Notes: generated by a model not told the origin, from the sequence alone. DNA of 64,000 nt from Companilactobacillus insicii (GCF_003946015.1 NZ_RHNU01000001.1:62001-126000), one strand, 5' to 3'; positions 10,760 through 21,705 are shown, counted from the first letter of the stretch. Made by a program: numbers and translations.

Positions 10760-11695
10760 ATGGAAATAGTGAATGTTAAACATCCGTTGAAAGATGATCA
10801 AATACCTGGAACAGACATTGTTTTGATTATGGGATTTTTTGATGGAGTTCATCGTGGACATCAAAAAGTAATTCAACGTGGAGTTGATTTGGCACGTGAA
10901 AAAGGGTTGAAATCTGTGCTGCTTACCTTTGATCGGTCACCACGTGAAATATATCAACATGAAGAAAATTATAAATATATTTCAACGATGAGCCGAAAAG
11001 CAGAGTTGGTTGAAAAATTAGGCGTGGATTATTTATATTTTGTAGAATTTACAACTGATTTTGCTAGTTTATCGCCTCAAGACTTTGTTGATGATTATAT
11101 GGTTAGAATGAAAACTCAATATATTGTTGCCGGATTTGATTATACCTACGGGAAAAAAGATATTGCTAACATGAATACTTTACCGGCATTTGCTAAGGGA
11201 AGGTTCGAGGTTATTACAGTTCCAGAGCAAACAATTAATGGTGAGAAAATTGGTTCTAGTACTATCAAAAAGTTGGTTTTAGGTGATCAAGTTGATTATG
11301 CCAATAAATTACTAGGTTATACGTATCAAAACCAAGGAACTGTCGTACACGGCTTACAACGTGGTCGTACGCTAGGTTTTCCGACGGCTAATGTAGTTAC
11401 TAGTAATGAGCAATTAAAGCCGTCCATTGGCGTGTATGTTACTCGTATAGAAATTGATGGTAAGTGGTATCAATCTATGACATCAGTAGGATACAACGTT
11501 ACTTTCAAAGAGGATACCGGAGTAACGATTGAGTGCAATATTTTTGATTTTGATAAGGATATTTATGGTAAAGAAGTACGTGTAGAATGGTTACATTATC
11601 TTCGTGGTGAAGTTAAATTTGATGGTGCTGATGGCTTAATAAAGCAGCTTCACAAAGATAAAAAAGATGCACTAAATTATTTTAATAAACATTAA
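10760..11695 (+). CDS. ribF: Bifunctional riboflavin kinase/FMN adenylyltransferase
   Basis: RibF phosphorylates riboflavin to FMN and adenylates FMN to FAD. The 311-residue protein has an N-terminal nucleotidyltransferase domain with GFFDGVHRGHQ (about residues 26-36), GSSTIKKLV near residue 170, and the C-terminal riboflavin kinase domain with GRTLGFPTANV (about 205-215). It follows truB by 12 bp and is probably cotranscribed with it. The FAD and FMN would serve flavoproteins such as the oxidoreductase at 21.7 kb. Confidence 0.95.
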   Translation: MEIVNVKHPLKDDQIPGTDIVLIMGFFDGVHRGHQKVIQRGVDLAREKGLKSVLLTFDRSPREIYQHEENYKYISTMSRKAELVEKLGVDYLYFVEFTTDFASLSPQDFVDDYMVRMKTQYIVAGFDYTYGKKDIANMNTLPAFAKGRFEVITVPEQTINGEKIGSSTIKKLVLGDQVDYANKLLGYTYQNQGTVVHGLQRGRTLGFPTANVVTSNEQLKPSIGVYVTRIEIDGKWYQSMTSVGYNVTFKEDTGVTIECNIFDFDKDIYGKEVRVEWLHYLRGEVKFDGADGLIKQLHKDKKDALNYFNKH

Positions 11696-11700
11696 TATTG

Positions 11701-11725
11701 GCGGGTTTAACAGACCTGCTTTTTT
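11701..11725 (+). terminator. Rho-independent terminator after ribF
   Basis: A short GCGGGT / ACCTGC stem with one G-U pair and a 7-base loop is followed by TTTTTT. It separates ribF from the heat-shock promoter. Confidence 0.75.
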
Positions 11726-11761
11726 CTTTGTGTAATTTTTAAATTTTATGAGTCACACCTC

Positions 11762-11790
11762 TTGACACTATAAGGATAGATTGTTATATT
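11762..11790 (+). promoter_or_regulatory. Sigma-A promoter of the hrcA-grpE-dnaK operon
   Basis: TTGACA at 11762-11767 and TATATT at 11785-11790 are separated by exactly 17 bp, close to the vegetative consensus. The CIRCE operator starts 9 bp downstream, so HrcA bound there would sit at or just after the transcription start. Confidence 0.85.
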
Positions 11791-11798
11791 TTACATTG

Positions 11799-11825
11799 TT
11801 AGCACTCCAATATGAATAGTGCTAA
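11799..11825 (+). promoter_or_regulatory. CIRCE operator (HrcA binding site)
   Basis: TTAGCACTC-N9-TAGTGCTAA matches the CIRCE consensus TTAGCACTC-N9-GAGTGCTAA with a single mismatch. It lies between the promoter and the hrcA start and predicts HrcA autoregulation of the chaperone operon. Confidence 0.93.
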
Positions 11826-11840
11826 AAGGAGGACGGTAGA

Positions 11841-12887
11841 ATGTTATCGGAACGTCAAGATGCAATCTTGAGAGAAGTCGTGCGCATTTTCACAGATACC
11901 GGCCAGCCGGTTGGTTCAAAAACATTGATGAATGCATTGCCGTTCCATGTCAGCTCAGCAACTATCAGAAATGAGATGGCTGTGTTGGAGGAAATAGGTT
12001 ACTTAGAGAAGACTCATTTGTCGTCTGGACGCATTCCTTCAGCAATGGGATATCGTTATTATTTAGATAATTTGGTACAACCAACCACCGTACCGCAAGA
12101 TATCGCAAAGAGAATCGACGAGGATTTTGGTCAAACATATCATCAAATTGATGACATTATTGAACAATCGGCAAAGATTTTATCTCATCTAACTAGCTAT
12201 ACAGCAATTACATTGGGACCTGATAGTAGTTCAATCCTGTTAACAGGATTTAGAATCGTACCTTTGAACCCGCGTCAGATTATGGCAATTATTGTCACAA
12301 GTGACAACAGTGTTGAGAGTAACATTTATACAATTGATGAAAATTTTGATACAGATTTAATTGAAAAGATTGTAAGAGTTGTTAATGATAAGTTAGTCGG
12401 ACAACCATTGCCGCGAGTATTGAAAATGCTACACAATGATATACCAGCAATTCTGTCTGAGTATATGTATTCAAACGACGGATTGATTGATATGATAGAT
12501 CAATTATTTAAAAAGGCCGGATCTGAGAAGTATTTCGTTGATGGTCAGTTAAATTTATTAAATTATGCAAATAATGAAGATTTGTCAGATGTTCAATCTT
12601 TATTCTCAATTATTAATCAAAGTACAGATTTAAAAAAGTTGCTTGATCCCAATGATACCGATGATGGAATTAGAGTCCGTTTAGGTAGTGAGTTAGGATC
12701 TGATGCATTGAAGAACTACAGTATTATTACTGCTAACTATGATGTTGGTCATCATGGTAAAGGAGTAATTGCGTTACTTGGTCCTACGACAATGCATTAT
12801 TCACAATTGATCGGTTTATTAGGTGAATTTAGACAAGAGCTGGCGAAACGGCTTATTGACTATTATTCACGGTATGATGATTCTTGA
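11841..12887 (+). CDS. hrcA: Heat-inducible transcription repressor HrcA
   Basis: HrcA is the dimeric repressor of class I heat-shock genes and binds CIRCE. The 348-residue protein has an N-terminal winged helix (LSERQDAILREVVRIF, then SSATIRNEMAVLEEIGYLEK at about 38-57) and the family segment HLSSGRIPSAMGYRYYLD. A GAF-like dimerisation region follows. The ATG follows AAAGGAGG, and a CIRCE element lies immediately upstream, which supports autoregulation. It is the first gene of the hrcA-grpE-dnaK-dnaJ cluster. Confidence 0.96.
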   Translation: MLSERQDAILREVVRIFTDTGQPVGSKTLMNALPFHVSSATIRNEMAVLEEIGYLEKTHLSSGRIPSAMGYRYYLDNLVQPTTVPQDIAKRIDEDFGQTYHQIDDIIEQSAKILSHLTSYTAITLGPDSSSILLTGFRIVPLNPRQIMAIIVTSDNSVESNIYTIDENFDTDLIEKIVRVVNDKLVGQPLPRVLKMLHNDIPAILSEYMYSNDGLIDMIDQLFKKAGSEKYFVDGQLNLLNYANNEDLSDVQSLFSIINQSTDLKKLLDPNDTDDGIRVRLGSELGSDALKNYSIITANYDVGHHGKGVIALLGPTTMHYSQLIGLLGEFRQELAKRLIDYYSRYDDS

Positions 12888-12903
12888 TATTTAGGAGGAA
12901 GTA

Positions 12904-13491
12904 ATGGCAGATAAAAAGAAACAAGAAGATGTTAAGTCTTCTAGTGAACAAACAAAAACAGCACCTAAGTCAGAAGCTCAAAAAGACGCTAAAGACATCA
13001 AGAAGGATGCTGAAAAAGTAACCAAGATTGATCCTAAGGATGTAAAAATTAAGGATCTTGAGGCTAAAAATTCAGAGCTAGAAGATAAATTTTTGAGAAG
13101 CCAAGCTGAAATTCAAAATATGAATAATCGTCATAAGAAAGAAGTTGCTGGAATTCTTAAATATGATGGTCAAAAATTGGCTACAGAAATCCTTCCAGTT
13201 ATTGATAACTTGGAACGTGCTTTGGCAGTTGAAGTCAGTGATGATGCTGGCAAGCAACTAAAGAAGGGTATCGAAATGGTACAACAACATATGGTTAAAG
13301 CTTTGACTGATAATCATGTGACAATCATTGATAATGCTGGTGAAAAGTTTGATCCGACTGATAGTCAAGCAGTTCAAACTGTACCAGCTGATAAGGATCA
13401 TGCTAAAGATACTGTTGTTCAAGTTCTTCAAAAGGGTTACAAGTTAGAAGATCGTGTTCTACGTCCAGCAATGGTCGTTGTGGCTCAATAG
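12904..13491 (+). CDS. grpE: Nucleotide exchange factor GrpE
   Basis: GrpE is the homodimeric exchange factor that releases ADP from DnaK. The 195-residue protein has a Lys/Glu-rich, probably disordered N-terminus (1-50) and a long coiled coil (about 50-110, including [18 protein letters not shown]). It ends in the beta-sheet wing with the family signature ending [20 protein letters not shown]. It lies 16 bp after hrcA with an AGGAGG ribosome site. Confidence 0.95.
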   Translation: MADKKKQEDVKSSSEQTKTAPKSEAQKDAKDIKKDAEKVTKIDPKDVKIKDLEAKNSELEDKFLRSQAEIQNMNNRHKKEVAGILKYDGQKLATEILPVIDNLERALAVEVSDDAGKQLKKGIEMVQQHMVKALTDNHVTIIDNAGEKFDPTDSQAVQTVPADKDHAKDTVVQVLQKGYKLEDRVLRPAMVVVAQ

Positions 13492-13544
13492 TTTTTATAA
13501 ATTAGTTAATAAATAATATTAAAAATCAAAAGAGGTTTATATTT

Positions 13545-15413
13545 ATGTCAAAAGTTATTGGTATTGATTTAGGTACAACCAACTCAGCTGTTGCTGTACT
13601 TGAAGGTGGATCACCTAAGATTATTGCTAATCCAGAAGGTGCAAGAACTACTCCTTCAGTTGTAGCTTTTAAAGATGGTGAAATTCAAGTTGGTGAGGTT
13701 GCTAAGAGACAAGCAATTACTAATCCTGATACAGTTTCATCAATTAAGAGACATATGGGTGAAGCAGGTTACAAAGTTACTGTTGCTGGCAAGTCATACA
13801 CACCACAAGAAATTTCAGCAATGATTTTGCAACACATTAAGAAGTTCTCAGAAGATTATCTTGGTGAACCTGTTACTGATGCAGTTATCACAGTTCCTGC
13901 ATATTTCAATGATTCACAAAGACAGGCTACAAAAGATGCTGGTAAGATTGCTGGATTAAACGTTCAACGTATCGTTAACGAACCAACAGCTTCAGCACTT
14001 GCTTATGGTCTTGATAATGACAAGGGTGATGAAAAGATTCTTGTTTATGACCTTGGTGGTGGTACATTTGATGTTTCTATCCTTGAATTAGGTGATGGTG
14101 TCTTCGAAGTACTTTCAACAAATGGTGATACACACCTTGGTGGTGACGACTTTGATCAAAAGATCATCGACTGGTTAGTTGAACAATTCAAGAACAAGAA
14201 CGGCGTTGACTTGTCACAAGATAAGATGGCTCTACAAAGATTAAAGGATGCTGCTGAAAAGGCTAAGAAGGACTTATCAGGTGTTGCTCAAACATCTATC
14301 AGTCTTCCATTTATTTCATCAGGTGCTAATGGCCCACTTCACTTGGAAGAAACATTAACACGTGCTAAGTTTGATGAATTAACTGCTGATTTAGTTGAAA
14401 AGACAAAAATTCCTGTTGACAACGCTTTGAAGGATGCTGGATTATCAATCAATGACCTTGATAAGGTTATCCTTAATGGTGGTTCAACACGTACACCAGC
14501 TGTTCAAGCTGCTGTTGAAAAATGGACAGGTAAGACACCTGATCATTCAATCAACCCTGATGAAGCCGTTGCTTTAGGTGCTGCTATTCAAGGTGGTGTT
14601 ATCTCTGGTGATGTTAAAGATGTTGTTCTACTTGATGTCACACCACTTTCATTAGGTATTGAAACAATGGGTGGAGTATTTACTAAGTTAATTGATAGAA
14701 ATACTACTATTCCAACAAGCAAGTCACAAACATTCTCAACTGCTGCTGATAACCAAAGTGCTGTTGATATCCATGTTCTACAAGGTGAACGTCCAATGGC
14801 TGCCGATAATAAGACATTAGGCCGTTTCCAACTAACAGATATTCCAGCTGCACCACGTGGTGTACCTCAGATTGAAGTTAAATTTGATATCGATAAGAAC
14901 GGTATTGTAAATGTTTCTGCTAAAGACCTTGGTACTAATAAGGAACAAAAGATTACTATCAAGAGTTCATCAGGTTTGAGCGATGAAGAAATCGATCAAA
15001 TGATGAAGGAAGCTAAGGAACACGAAGACGAAGATAATAAACGTAAGGAAGAAGTAGACGTTAAGAACGATGTAGAACAAGCATTGTTTGCTACTGACAA
15101 GACTCTTAAGGATATTAAGGGTAAGGTTTCTGACGATGAAATCAAGAAGGCCGAAGATGCTCGTGATGCTTTGAAGAAAGCTCAAGAGTCAGGTGATATT
15201 GAAGACATGAAGAAGAAGCGTGACGATTTGAATAAGATCGTTCAAGATCTTTCTGTAAAACTTTATCAACAAGCTCAAGGTGCTCAACAAGCTGGTGGCG
15301 CTGACGGTGCTACTGGTGCAACAGGTACTGATTCTAAAGATGGTAAGAAGTCTGACGATGGTACAGTTGATGGTGACTTCGAAGAAGTAGACCCAGATAA
15401 AGACAAAAAATAA
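13545..15413 (+). CDS. dnaK: Molecular chaperone DnaK (Hsp70)
   Basis: DnaK is the ATP-dependent Hsp70 chaperone that folds nascent and stress-damaged proteins with DnaJ and GrpE. The 622-residue protein shows the ATPase signatures [15 protein letters not shown] (residues 4-18), [17 protein letters not shown] (about 166-182) and [14 protein letters not shown] (about 308). It then has the substrate-binding domain ([16 protein letters not shown]) and a Gly/Ala/Asp-rich C-terminal tail. No CIRCE is seen directly upstream, so heat control should come from the hrcA promoter. Codon use is strongly biased, as expected of a highly expressed gene. Confidence 0.98.
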   Translation: MSKVIGIDLGTTNSAVAVLEGGSPKIIANPEGARTTPSVVAFKDGEIQVGEVAKRQAITNPDTVSSIKRHMGEAGYKVTVAGKSYTPQEISAMILQHIKKFSEDYLGEPVTDAVITVPAYFNDSQRQATKDAGKIAGLNVQRIVNEPTASALAYGLDNDKGDEKILVYDLGGGTFDVSILELGDGVFEVLSTNGDTHLGGDDFDQKIIDWLVEQFKNKNGVDLSQDKMALQRLKDAAEKAKKDLSGVAQTSISLPFISSGANGPLHLEETLTRAKFDELTADLVEKTKIPVDNALKDAGLSINDLDKVILNGGSTRTPAVQAAVEKWTGKTPDHSINPDEAVALGAAIQGGVISGDVKDVVLLDVTPLSLGIETMGGVFTKLIDRNTTIPTSKSQTFSTAADNQSAVDIHVLQGERPMAADNKTLGRFQLTDIPAAPRGVPQIEVKFDIDKNGIVNVSAKDLGTNKEQKITIKSSSGLSDEEIDQMMKEAKEHEDEDNKRKEEVDVKNDVEQALFATDKTLKDIKGKVSDDEIKKAEDARDALKKAQESGDIEDMKKKRDDLNKIVQDLSVKLYQQAQGAQQAGGADGATGATGTDSKDGKKSDDGTVDGDFEEVDPDKDKK

Positions 15414-15427
15414 TAATGTTTCGTGAT

Positions 15428-15486
15428 AAAGAGCAGTCATTTTAATTACTAGACCAATAATGGTATAGTATTAACAACTGCTCTTT
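15428..15486 (+). other. Hairpin in the dnaK-dnaJ intergenic region
   Basis: The perfect 10-bp inverted repeat AAAGAGCAGT / ACTGCTCTTT encloses about 39 bases that can themselves pair (CTAGACCA with TGGTATAG). The 3' arm ends in TTTT, so this could act as a weak terminator, an attenuator, or an RNA processing and stability element. Any of these would lower dnaJ relative to dnaK. Confidence 0.65.
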
Positions 15487-15544
15487 TGAGCATAAAAGAT
15501 AAAATCGGACGAATAGTCCTAGTCGACACAAGGGTGATTTTTAA

Positions 15545-16675
15545 ATGGCAGATAAAGATCCATATGAAACTTTAGGCGTTGATAAAAACGCTTCTGAAGA
15601 TGAAATCAAAAAAGCTTTCCGTAAGCTTTCGAAAAAGTATCATCCAGATATTAATAAGGCTCCTGATGCTGAAGAGAAATTCAAGCAAATCAATGATGCC
15701 TATGAGACTCTAAAAGATCCACAAAAACGTGCAGCGTATGATCAATATGGATCAGCCGGTATGAATCAAGGCCAAGGTTTCGGTGGTTTTGGCGGTGGCG
15801 CTGGCGGAGATCAATTTGGTGGATTTGAAGATATATTTAGTCAATTCTTTGGTGGCGGCACAGCTAGACAAAGTCCTAATGCACCAAGACAAGGATCAGA
15901 TTTACAATATCGTATGGATCTGACTTTTGAAGAAGGTGTCTTTGGTAAAAAGACTGAAATATCTTATGATCGTGAAGAGATTTGTAAGACTTGTGATGGA
16001 AGTGGTGCTAAACCTGGTACACATCCTGAAACATGTTCTAAATGTCACGGTTCAGGTTACGTGGAAGTAGATCGTCAAACACCACTTGGCCGTATGCGTA
16101 CAAGAGTTGTTTGTGATGTCTGTGGTGGTACAGGTAAAGAAATCAAAGAAAAATGCAATATTTGTCATGGTAAGGGTAAAGTTAATGAAAAACATACCCT
16201 TAAAGTTACTGTTCCTGCAGGAGTTGAAGATGGTCAACAAATGCGTTTAGATGGACAAGGTGAAGCTGGAGAAAACGGTGGACCTTATGGCGATTTATAT
16301 ATTGTATTCCATGTTGCAGCAAGTAAAGAATTTCAACGTGATGGATCAACTATTTATTCATCAGTGAATATTAGTTTCCCCCAAGCTGCATTAGGTGATG
16401 AAATTCAAGTTAATACTGTTCATGGTCCTGTTAAGTTAACTGTTCCTAGTGGTACCCAAACAGGTACTTCGTTTAGATTACGTGGAAAAGGTGCACCTGT
16501 TCTTAATAGTAAGAATATTGGTGACCAAAAAGTGACAGTTAACATTGTTACACCTCGTAAGATGTCTGGGGAGCAGAGAGAAGCTTTGAAGAAGTTTGCG
16601 GCAGCAGGCGGAGACAAAGTTAAAGAAAAGGACAGTAATTTCTTTAATAAAATTAAAGATGCGTTCAACGGTTAA
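15545..16675 (+). CDS. dnaJ: Chaperone DnaJ (type I Hsp40)
   Basis: DnaJ delivers substrates to DnaK and stimulates its ATPase. The 376-residue protein has the J domain (residues 5-68, with the HPD motif in KYHPDINK), a Gly/Phe-rich linker, and four zinc-finger repeats ([32 protein letters not shown] at about 145-210). A C-terminal substrate-binding region completes the protein. All domains are intact. The gene lies 131 bp after dnaK beyond an intergenic hairpin, and a terminator follows. Confidence 0.97.
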   Translation: MADKDPYETLGVDKNASEDEIKKAFRKLSKKYHPDINKAPDAEEKFKQINDAYETLKDPQKRAAYDQYGSAGMNQGQGFGGFGGGAGGDQFGGFEDIFSQFFGGGTARQSPNAPRQGSDLQYRMDLTFEEGVFGKKTEISYDREEICKTCDGSGAKPGTHPETCSKCHGSGYVEVDRQTPLGRMRTRVVCDVCGGTGKEIKEKCNICHGKGKVNEKHTLKVTVPAGVEDGQQMRLDGQGEAGENGGPYGDLYIVFHVAASKEFQRDGSTIYSSVNISFPQAALGDEIQVNTVHGPVKLTVPSGTQTGTSFRLRGKGAPVLNSKNIGDQKVTVNIVTPRKMSGEQREALKKFAAAGGDKVKEKDSNFFNKIKDAFNG

Positions 16676-16692
16676 ATAAGTTCATATACTAC

Positions 16693-16738
16693 AAAAAAAG
16701 AAGTTTTGGTTTTAAGTAAAAACCGAAGCTTCTTTTTT
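16693..16738 (+). terminator. Rho-independent terminator after dnaJ
   Basis: An AAGAAG...TTTGGTTTT / AAAACCGAAGCTTCTT stem-loop is followed by TTTTTT. It ends the chaperone operon before the downstream membrane-protein gene. Confidence 0.85.
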
Positions 16739-16777
16739 GTTATACTTTAAACAAATTGTATTTGTAGGGGATTTATT

Positions 16778-17929
16778 ATGGGACATAGTTATGCTTTGGC
16801 AAGAGAAAGAGACTCATTTTTAACGTACTTTTTTACAACATTATGTGGTCTTGTGTTTTCTTTGTTAATATTATTTTTTATGAATGACTCGATGTTTTTT
16901 GTGATTTTTGGAGTTGTCATACTAATTTTGGCTCTTTTCAGTCTTAACATCACAATCGGTTGTTTAACTGAAAGACCGATTGTTTTGATTGATGATCAAA
17001 GCATTTCATTTAGAGCTAATTTGTTTACAGTAAAAGAAAAATTACAACTAAACGATATTAAACATTGTGAATGTGAATATTCGTTACAGGGTAATATAGA
17101 GGTTCCCAATTTAGTTTTATATTTGAGGAATGGCTCTAAGAAATATATAAAGTGTAATGGTGCAGATGATAAAAAGGTAGAAAGTTTTGCAGAACTAATC
17201 AATGATTTATTGCGTGGGGACAATAATTTTAATGAAATGTTTATAAGAAAGCAAAACTCAACTCATTCTAATATTACACAAGTGCTGAAAAAAAATAATA
17301 ATAAAAAAGCACCTTCTTCCGTCAATATAAAGGATGAAGAATCAAGCCCTTTTGGTTCTTCAGGTACAGCGTTCTTTGGATGGATTGTTTTACAAGTAAT
17401 TGCAATTGTAATTGCCTTGATACATTTCAATATTTACTCGAAATTGGTTTTTAAAGGTAATTTCATGGGAATGTTTTATACAGTAACAATTTCAATCTTT
17501 GTTTTGTTATTACTTAATGAGTTCAATTACCAGATTTTGTATGGATTCGGTTGGCATTCTACATCAAAGGGTGCTGAAATTGAGGATTATAGCCAAGGTA
17601 CTTTCAATTTACCGATTTTTATTTCTAATTCATCCGAGTATTTAGAACGGAGAAACACTATATCAAAAAGGGCCAAGAATCTTCAAATAGTATATGTTAT
17701 TTCCAAAATAGTTGTTGGATCACTAATTGCAGGTGGAACAGCTCAATTAGCATTTCTTTTAAATGTAAATAATGCAGGAAGAACAGTTGTAACATCGGTT
17801 GTTGGTATTGGTGCAATAATCTGGGTGCTTTTTCTATTAGGGTATGGATATTTATTCGCGGATATCTTCAAATTACACATTATTCAGGTAGAAAATCTAA
17901 GACCACATTTCGATGATAAAGAGGAGTAG
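16778..17929 (+). CDS. Six-TM membrane protein of unknown function
   Basis: I do not recognise this 383-residue protein. Two hydrophobic segments lie near residues 12-65. A soluble, beta-rich stretch (about 68-145) reads like a bacterial PH-type domain (VLIDDQSISFRANLFTVKEK, then LYLRNGSKKYIKC). A charged Asn/Lys-rich linker follows, then four more membrane helices (about 200-262 and 305-365). The layout suggests an integral membrane protein with a cytosolic module between helix pairs. It has its own ribosome site (AGGGGATTTATT before the ATG) and lies between the dnaJ terminator and lepA. The PH-like reading is a fold guess only. Confidence 0.7.
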   Translation: MGHSYALARERDSFLTYFFTTLCGLVFSLLILFFMNDSMFFVIFGVVILILALFSLNITIGCLTERPIVLIDDQSISFRANLFTVKEKLQLNDIKHCECEYSLQGNIEVPNLVLYLRNGSKKYIKCNGADDKKVESFAELINDLLRGDNNFNEMFIRKQNSTHSNITQVLKKNNNKKAPSSVNIKDEESSPFGSSGTAFFGWIVLQVIAIVIALIHFNIYSKLVFKGNFMGMFYTVTISIFVLLLLNEFNYQILYGFGWHSTSKGAEIEDYSQGTFNLPIFISNSSEYLERRNTISKRAKNLQIVYVISKIVVGSLIAGGTAQLAFLLNVNNAGRTVVTSVVGIGAIIWVLFLLGYGYLFADIFKLHIIQVENLRPHFDDKEE

Positions 17930-18022
17930 TTACGTGGTGGTATAAGTTAAAATAGTGTAAAATAGATAAGATGAGAATTATTTTATAAACAATTAAAAGT
18001 AAATGATAGAAGGGAAACATTT

Positions 18023-19873
18023 ATGGATCTGGATCTTGACAAATTAAAAGAACGACAAAAAAGAATTCGTAATTTTTCTATCGTAGCGCATATTGATCAC
18101 GGTAAATCGACAATTGCCGATCGTATTTTGGAAAGAACACACACTGTGGCAAAGCGTGATATGAAAGCTCAAATCCTAGATGATCTTGATCTAGAAAGAG
18201 AACGTGGAATTACAATTAAGTTAAATGCGGTTGAATTGGAATATACTGCTAAAGATGGTAAGGATTATATTTTTCATTTAATTGATACGCCAGGACACGT
18301 GGACTTCTCATATGAAGTGTCGCGTTCGCTGGCTGCCTGTGAAGGTGCACTGTTAGTAGTTGATGCTGCACAAGGTGTCGAAGCTCAGACATTAGCTAAT
18401 TCATATTTAGCTATCGATAATGATTTGGAAATAGTACCAGTTATCAATAAAGTTGATTTGCCATCAGCACAGCCAGAAAAGGTTCAAGAGGAAATTGAAG
18501 AGATGATCGGTATTGATGCTCAAGATGCTGTCATGACTAGTGCTAAAACTGGTTTGGGAATCGATGAGTTATTGGAACGTATTGTTTCAGATGTTCCAGC
18601 ACCCGAAGGTGATATTGATAAACCATTAAAAGCATTAATCTTTGATTCTGTGTATGATAGTTATCGAGGAGTTGTTCTTAACGTCCGCGTTCGTGAAGGG
18701 CTTGTTAAGGTTGGAGATACAATTGAATTGATGAGTAATAAAAAGACCTTCGAAGTTACAGACGTTGGTGTGATGTCTCCTAAGGCCGTTTCAAGAGACT
18801 ACTTAATGGCCGGAGATGTTGGTTATATTACTGCAAGTATTAAATCCGTTGTTGATACACAAGTGGGTGATACTGTAACATTAGCTGATAATCCGACTGA
18901 TGAACCTTTGACTGGATATCGCAAGAGCACTCCAATGGTTTATGCTGGTATGTATCCTGTTGATAATGGTAAGTACGAGGATTTACATGAGGCACTAGAA
19001 AAACTAAAGTTAAATGATGCCGCTTTGGAGTACGAACCTGAAACTTCTCAAGCACTAGGTTTTGGTTTCCGTGTAGGATTCCTAGGCTTACTGCATATGG
19101 ATGTTGTTCAAGAACGATTAGAGCGTGAATTTAACTTAGATTTGATTATTACATCACCATCAGTTGATTATCATGTAACAACAACTTCAGGTGAAGAAAT
19201 TATCGTTGATAATCCTGCAGAGTTGCCAGATGCCTCAGAAATTAAAGAGGTTCGAGAACCATATGTACGAGCTGAAATTATGGTTCCAGAAGATTTTGTA
19301 GGTCCTGTTATGGAATTGTGCCAACGTAAACGTGGTCAGTTCGTAACAATGGATTATTTAGATAAATATCGTGTTAACGTTATTTATAAGTTGCCATTAC
19401 TTGAAATTATTTTTGATTTCTTCGATGATTTGAAATCTAATACTAAGGGTTATGCATCACTCGATTATCGTGTTGAAGAATATGAACCAAGTGAATTAGT
19501 TAAGATGGATATTTTACTTAATGGTGAACCAGTTGATGCTCTTAGTTTTATTGTCCATAAGGATTTTGCTTATCAACGTGGTCGCGATATTGTTTCTCGA
19601 CTTAAGGAAGTTATTCCTCGTCAAATGTTTGAGATACCTGTACAAGCTGCAATTGGTAACAAGATTGTCGCTCGTGCAACAGTTAAAGCTTATCGTAAAG
19701 ATGTTACTGCTAAGTTATATGGTGGTGATCGTACGCGTAGAGACAAGCTTTTAAATAAGCAAAAAGCTGGTAAGAAGCGTATGAAAGAAGTCGGAAAAGT
19801 ATCAGTTCCTCAAGAAGCATTTATGTCAGTCTTAAACTTGAATAAAGGACAAACTGATGATTCAGGTAAATAA
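18023..19873 (+). CDS. lepA: Elongation factor 4 (LepA) GTPase
   Basis: LepA is a translational GTPase related to EF-G that acts on stalled or initiating ribosomes; its exact role is debated. The 616-residue protein has the G domain with AHIDHGKST (about 23-31), DTPGHVDF (about 89) and NKVDLPSA (about 140). Domains II, III and V follow, then the LepA-specific C-terminal domain with [19 protein letters not shown]. The length is normal for the family. The ATG follows GAAGGG. In many Firmicutes lepA sits next to dnaJ; here the unknown membrane protein lies between them. Confidence 0.97.
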   Translation: MDLDLDKLKERQKRIRNFSIVAHIDHGKSTIADRILERTHTVAKRDMKAQILDDLDLERERGITIKLNAVELEYTAKDGKDYIFHLIDTPGHVDFSYEVSRSLAACEGALLVVDAAQGVEAQTLANSYLAIDNDLEIVPVINKVDLPSAQPEKVQEEIEEMIGIDAQDAVMTSAKTGLGIDELLERIVSDVPAPEGDIDKPLKALIFDSVYDSYRGVVLNVRVREGLVKVGDTIELMSNKKTFEVTDVGVMSPKAVSRDYLMAGDVGYITASIKSVVDTQVGDTVTLADNPTDEPLTGYRKSTPMVYAGMYPVDNGKYEDLHEALEKLKLNDAALEYEPETSQALGFGFRVGFLGLLHMDVVQERLEREFNLDLIITSPSVDYHVTTTSGEEIIVDNPAELPDASEIKEVREPYVRAEIMVPEDFVGPVMELCQRKRGQFVTMDYLDKYRVNVIYKLPLLEIIFDFFDDLKSNTKGYASLDYRVEEYEPSELVKMDILLNGEPVDALSFIVHKDFAYQRGRDIVSRLKEVIPRQMFEIPVQAAIGNKIVARATVKAYRKDVTAKLYGGDRTRRDKLLNKQKAGKKRMKEVGKVSVPQEAFMSVLNLNKGQTDDSGK

Positions 19874-19884
19874 CTAATTAGCGC

Positions 19885-19914
19885 TTTACAAGCAATATAA
19901 AGATATGCTACATT
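19885..19914 (+). promoter_or_regulatory. Candidate promoter of the asnS T-box transcript
   Basis: TTTACA at 19885-19890 and an extended -10 (TGC followed by TACATT at 19909-19914) have an 18-bp spacer. They lie just after lepA and just before the T-box leader. This is plausible by position and match but has not been tested against alternatives. Confidence 0.5.
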
Positions 19915-19924
19915 TAAGAAAATA

Positions 19925-20185
19925 TAATATCGTAGATATTAAAAGAAGGAGTACTATATACTCAATCCACAGGGAGCCTAGGATACTGAGAACTTGGCGT
20001 GTCGGTATATACGAAAAACATCTTTTGTTCTTCTAACTGAAATTTCGAGAGTAGGTTTAGACGTGGACCAGTACGTTATAGTTGGTAAGTATATAATCGT
20101 GCTTTGAGGTGTTTTTTTAAAAAAACTTGGGTGGTACCGCGGAAAATCTTTCGTCCCTTTTATTGGGGATGGAGGATTTTTTTGT
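19925..20185 (+). promoter_or_regulatory. T-box leader controlling asnS
   Basis: The canonical T-box sequence GGTGGTACCGCGG is at 20130-20142. It is preceded by about 200 nt with inverted segments consistent with Stem I and followed by a terminator hairpin (CGTCCC... / ...GGGGATGG then TTTTTTT, about 20150-20182). T-boxes read uncharged tRNA and antiterminate; next to asnS the expected effector is uncharged tRNA-Asn. I could not assign the specifier codon confidently by eye. This leader accounts for most of the 344-bp gap between lepA and asnS. Confidence 0.93.
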
Positions 20186-20217
20186 TTGTAGTATTCCAAA
20201 ATTAAAAGGAGAAATAA

Positions 20218-21609
20218 ATGCAAAATATTTTAGTTAAAGACTTATACAAAAAAGAGTTTGCTGACGGTGATAAAATTACTGTTTCTGGTTGGATCCGTAC
20301 AATTAGAGGTTCAAAACGAGTAGGTTTTATTGAGTTAAACGACGGTTCATTCTTTAAGAATGTTCAAGTTGTTATTACAAGTGATATGGACAATTATGCC
20401 GAAGTAGTTAAATTTCCAATTAGCACAACTATCAAAGTTGTCGGAGAGGTTGCATTAACTCCTAAAGCTCAACAACCATTTGAGATTCACGCTACTGAAG
20501 TTGTTGAAGAGGGTTCTTCTGATGCCGATTATCCTTTACAAAAGAAGGCTCACTCATATGAATTTATGAGAACTATTGCACATCTACGTCCAAGAACTAA
20601 TACATTTTATTCAGTATTTCGTATTCGTTCATTAGCAGCCTTTGCCATTCATGAATACTTACAAAAACATGACTTTGTTTATGTTCATACACCAATCATC
20701 ACCAGTTCTGATGCCGAAGGTGCTGGTGAGATGTTTGAAGTAACAACACTTGATATGAACAATGTTCCTAAGACCGATGACGGTAAAGTGGATTATAGCG
20801 AAGATTTCTTTAAGAAAGAAACTAACTTGACAGTTAGTGGACAACTAGAAGTTGAACCATTTGCTTTAGCATTTAGAAACGTCTATACATTCGGTCCTAC
20901 ATTTAGAGCTGAAAATTCACATACAGGTCGTCATGCTTCAGAATTCTGGATGATTGAGCCAGAAATGGCCTTTGCGGATTTGCAAGATGAGATGGATTGT
21001 TCTGAAGAGTTACTTAAATACGTTATTAACTATGTGATGGATAACGCCAAGGAAGAATTAGATTTCTTGAACGAAAATGTTGATAATACATTGATTGATC
21101 GTTTGAAAGCCACTGCTGGTGAAGAATTTGCCCATGTAACTTATACTGATGCAATTGATATTTTGGAAAAAGCCACAGATGTTGAATTCGAAGTTAAGCC
21201 ATACTGGGGACTAGACCTTGATTCTGAACATGAGCGTTACCTATCAGAACAAGTTTATAAGAAACCTGTCTTCATTACTGACTATCCAAAGGATTTCAAA
21301 GCCTTCTATATGCGTGCTAATGATGATGGAAAGACTGTTGCGGCAGCCGACCTACTAGTTCCTGAAATCGGTGAACTAATTGGTGGATCACAACGTGAGG
21401 AGCGCCTAGATAAGCTTGAAGCAAGAATGTCTGAACTTGATATGAACGAAGACGAATACAAGTGGTACTTAGAATTACGTAAGTATGGTGGAACAATTCA
21501 CTCAGGTTTTGGTATCGGATTTGAAAGATTAATCATGTATATTACTGGTATGGAAAATATCAGAGATGTTATTGCATATCCTAGAACACCTGGTAATGCT
21601 GAATTCTAG
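20218..21609 (+). CDS. asnS: Asparaginyl-tRNA synthetase
   Basis: This class IIb synthetase charges tRNA-Asn with asparagine. The 463-residue protein has the N-terminal OB-fold anticodon-binding domain (residues 15-105, [19 protein letters not shown]). It then has class II motif 1 (near 145), motif 2 ([15 protein letters not shown], about 227-241) and motif 3 ([12 protein letters not shown], about 432-443). Asn rather than Asp specificity is supported by the short OB domain and AsnRS-like motifs. The upstream T-box fits an aminoacyl-tRNA synthetase. Confidence 0.94.
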   Translation: MQNILVKDLYKKEFADGDKITVSGWIRTIRGSKRVGFIELNDGSFFKNVQVVITSDMDNYAEVVKFPISTTIKVVGEVALTPKAQQPFEIHATEVVEEGSSDADYPLQKKAHSYEFMRTIAHLRPRTNTFYSVFRIRSLAAFAIHEYLQKHDFVYVHTPIITSSDAEGAGEMFEVTTLDMNNVPKTDDGKVDYSEDFFKKETNLTVSGQLEVEPFALAFRNVYTFGPTFRAENSHTGRHASEFWMIEPEMAFADLQDEMDCSEELLKYVINYVMDNAKEELDFLNENVDNTLIDRLKATAGEEFAHVTYTDAIDILEKATDVEFEVKPYWGLDLDSEHERYLSEQVYKKPVFITDYPKDFKAFYMRANDDGKTVAAADLLVPEIGELIGGSQREERLDKLEARMSELDMNEDEYKWYLELRKYGGTIHSGFGIGFERLIMYITGMENIRDVIAYPRTPGNAEF

Positions 21610-21640
21610 TTTAAGCATATAATTAAAATATTTGTATATA

Positions 21641-21678
21641 GACTCTTATAATAGAAATGTTATGGGGTCTTTTTTTTA
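21641..21678 (+). terminator. Rho-independent terminator after asnS
   Basis: An AGACTCTTATAA / TTATGGGGTCT stem including G-U pairs, with an 8-base loop, is followed by eight T. Confidence 0.8.
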
Positions 21679-21705
21679 TTCAATTTATCGGAGGTAGTCT
21701 TATAA

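Noticed and set aside
13492-13544. Separate CIRCE or sigma-A promoter directly before dnaK
   Set aside because: No inverted repeat of the CIRCE type and no convincing -35/-10 pair in the short gap; the hrcA promoter suffices.
19978-20223. Open frame of 81 codons on the minus strand before asnS
   Set aside because: It lies over the T-box leader with its diagnostic T-box sequence; no ribosome site or family match.
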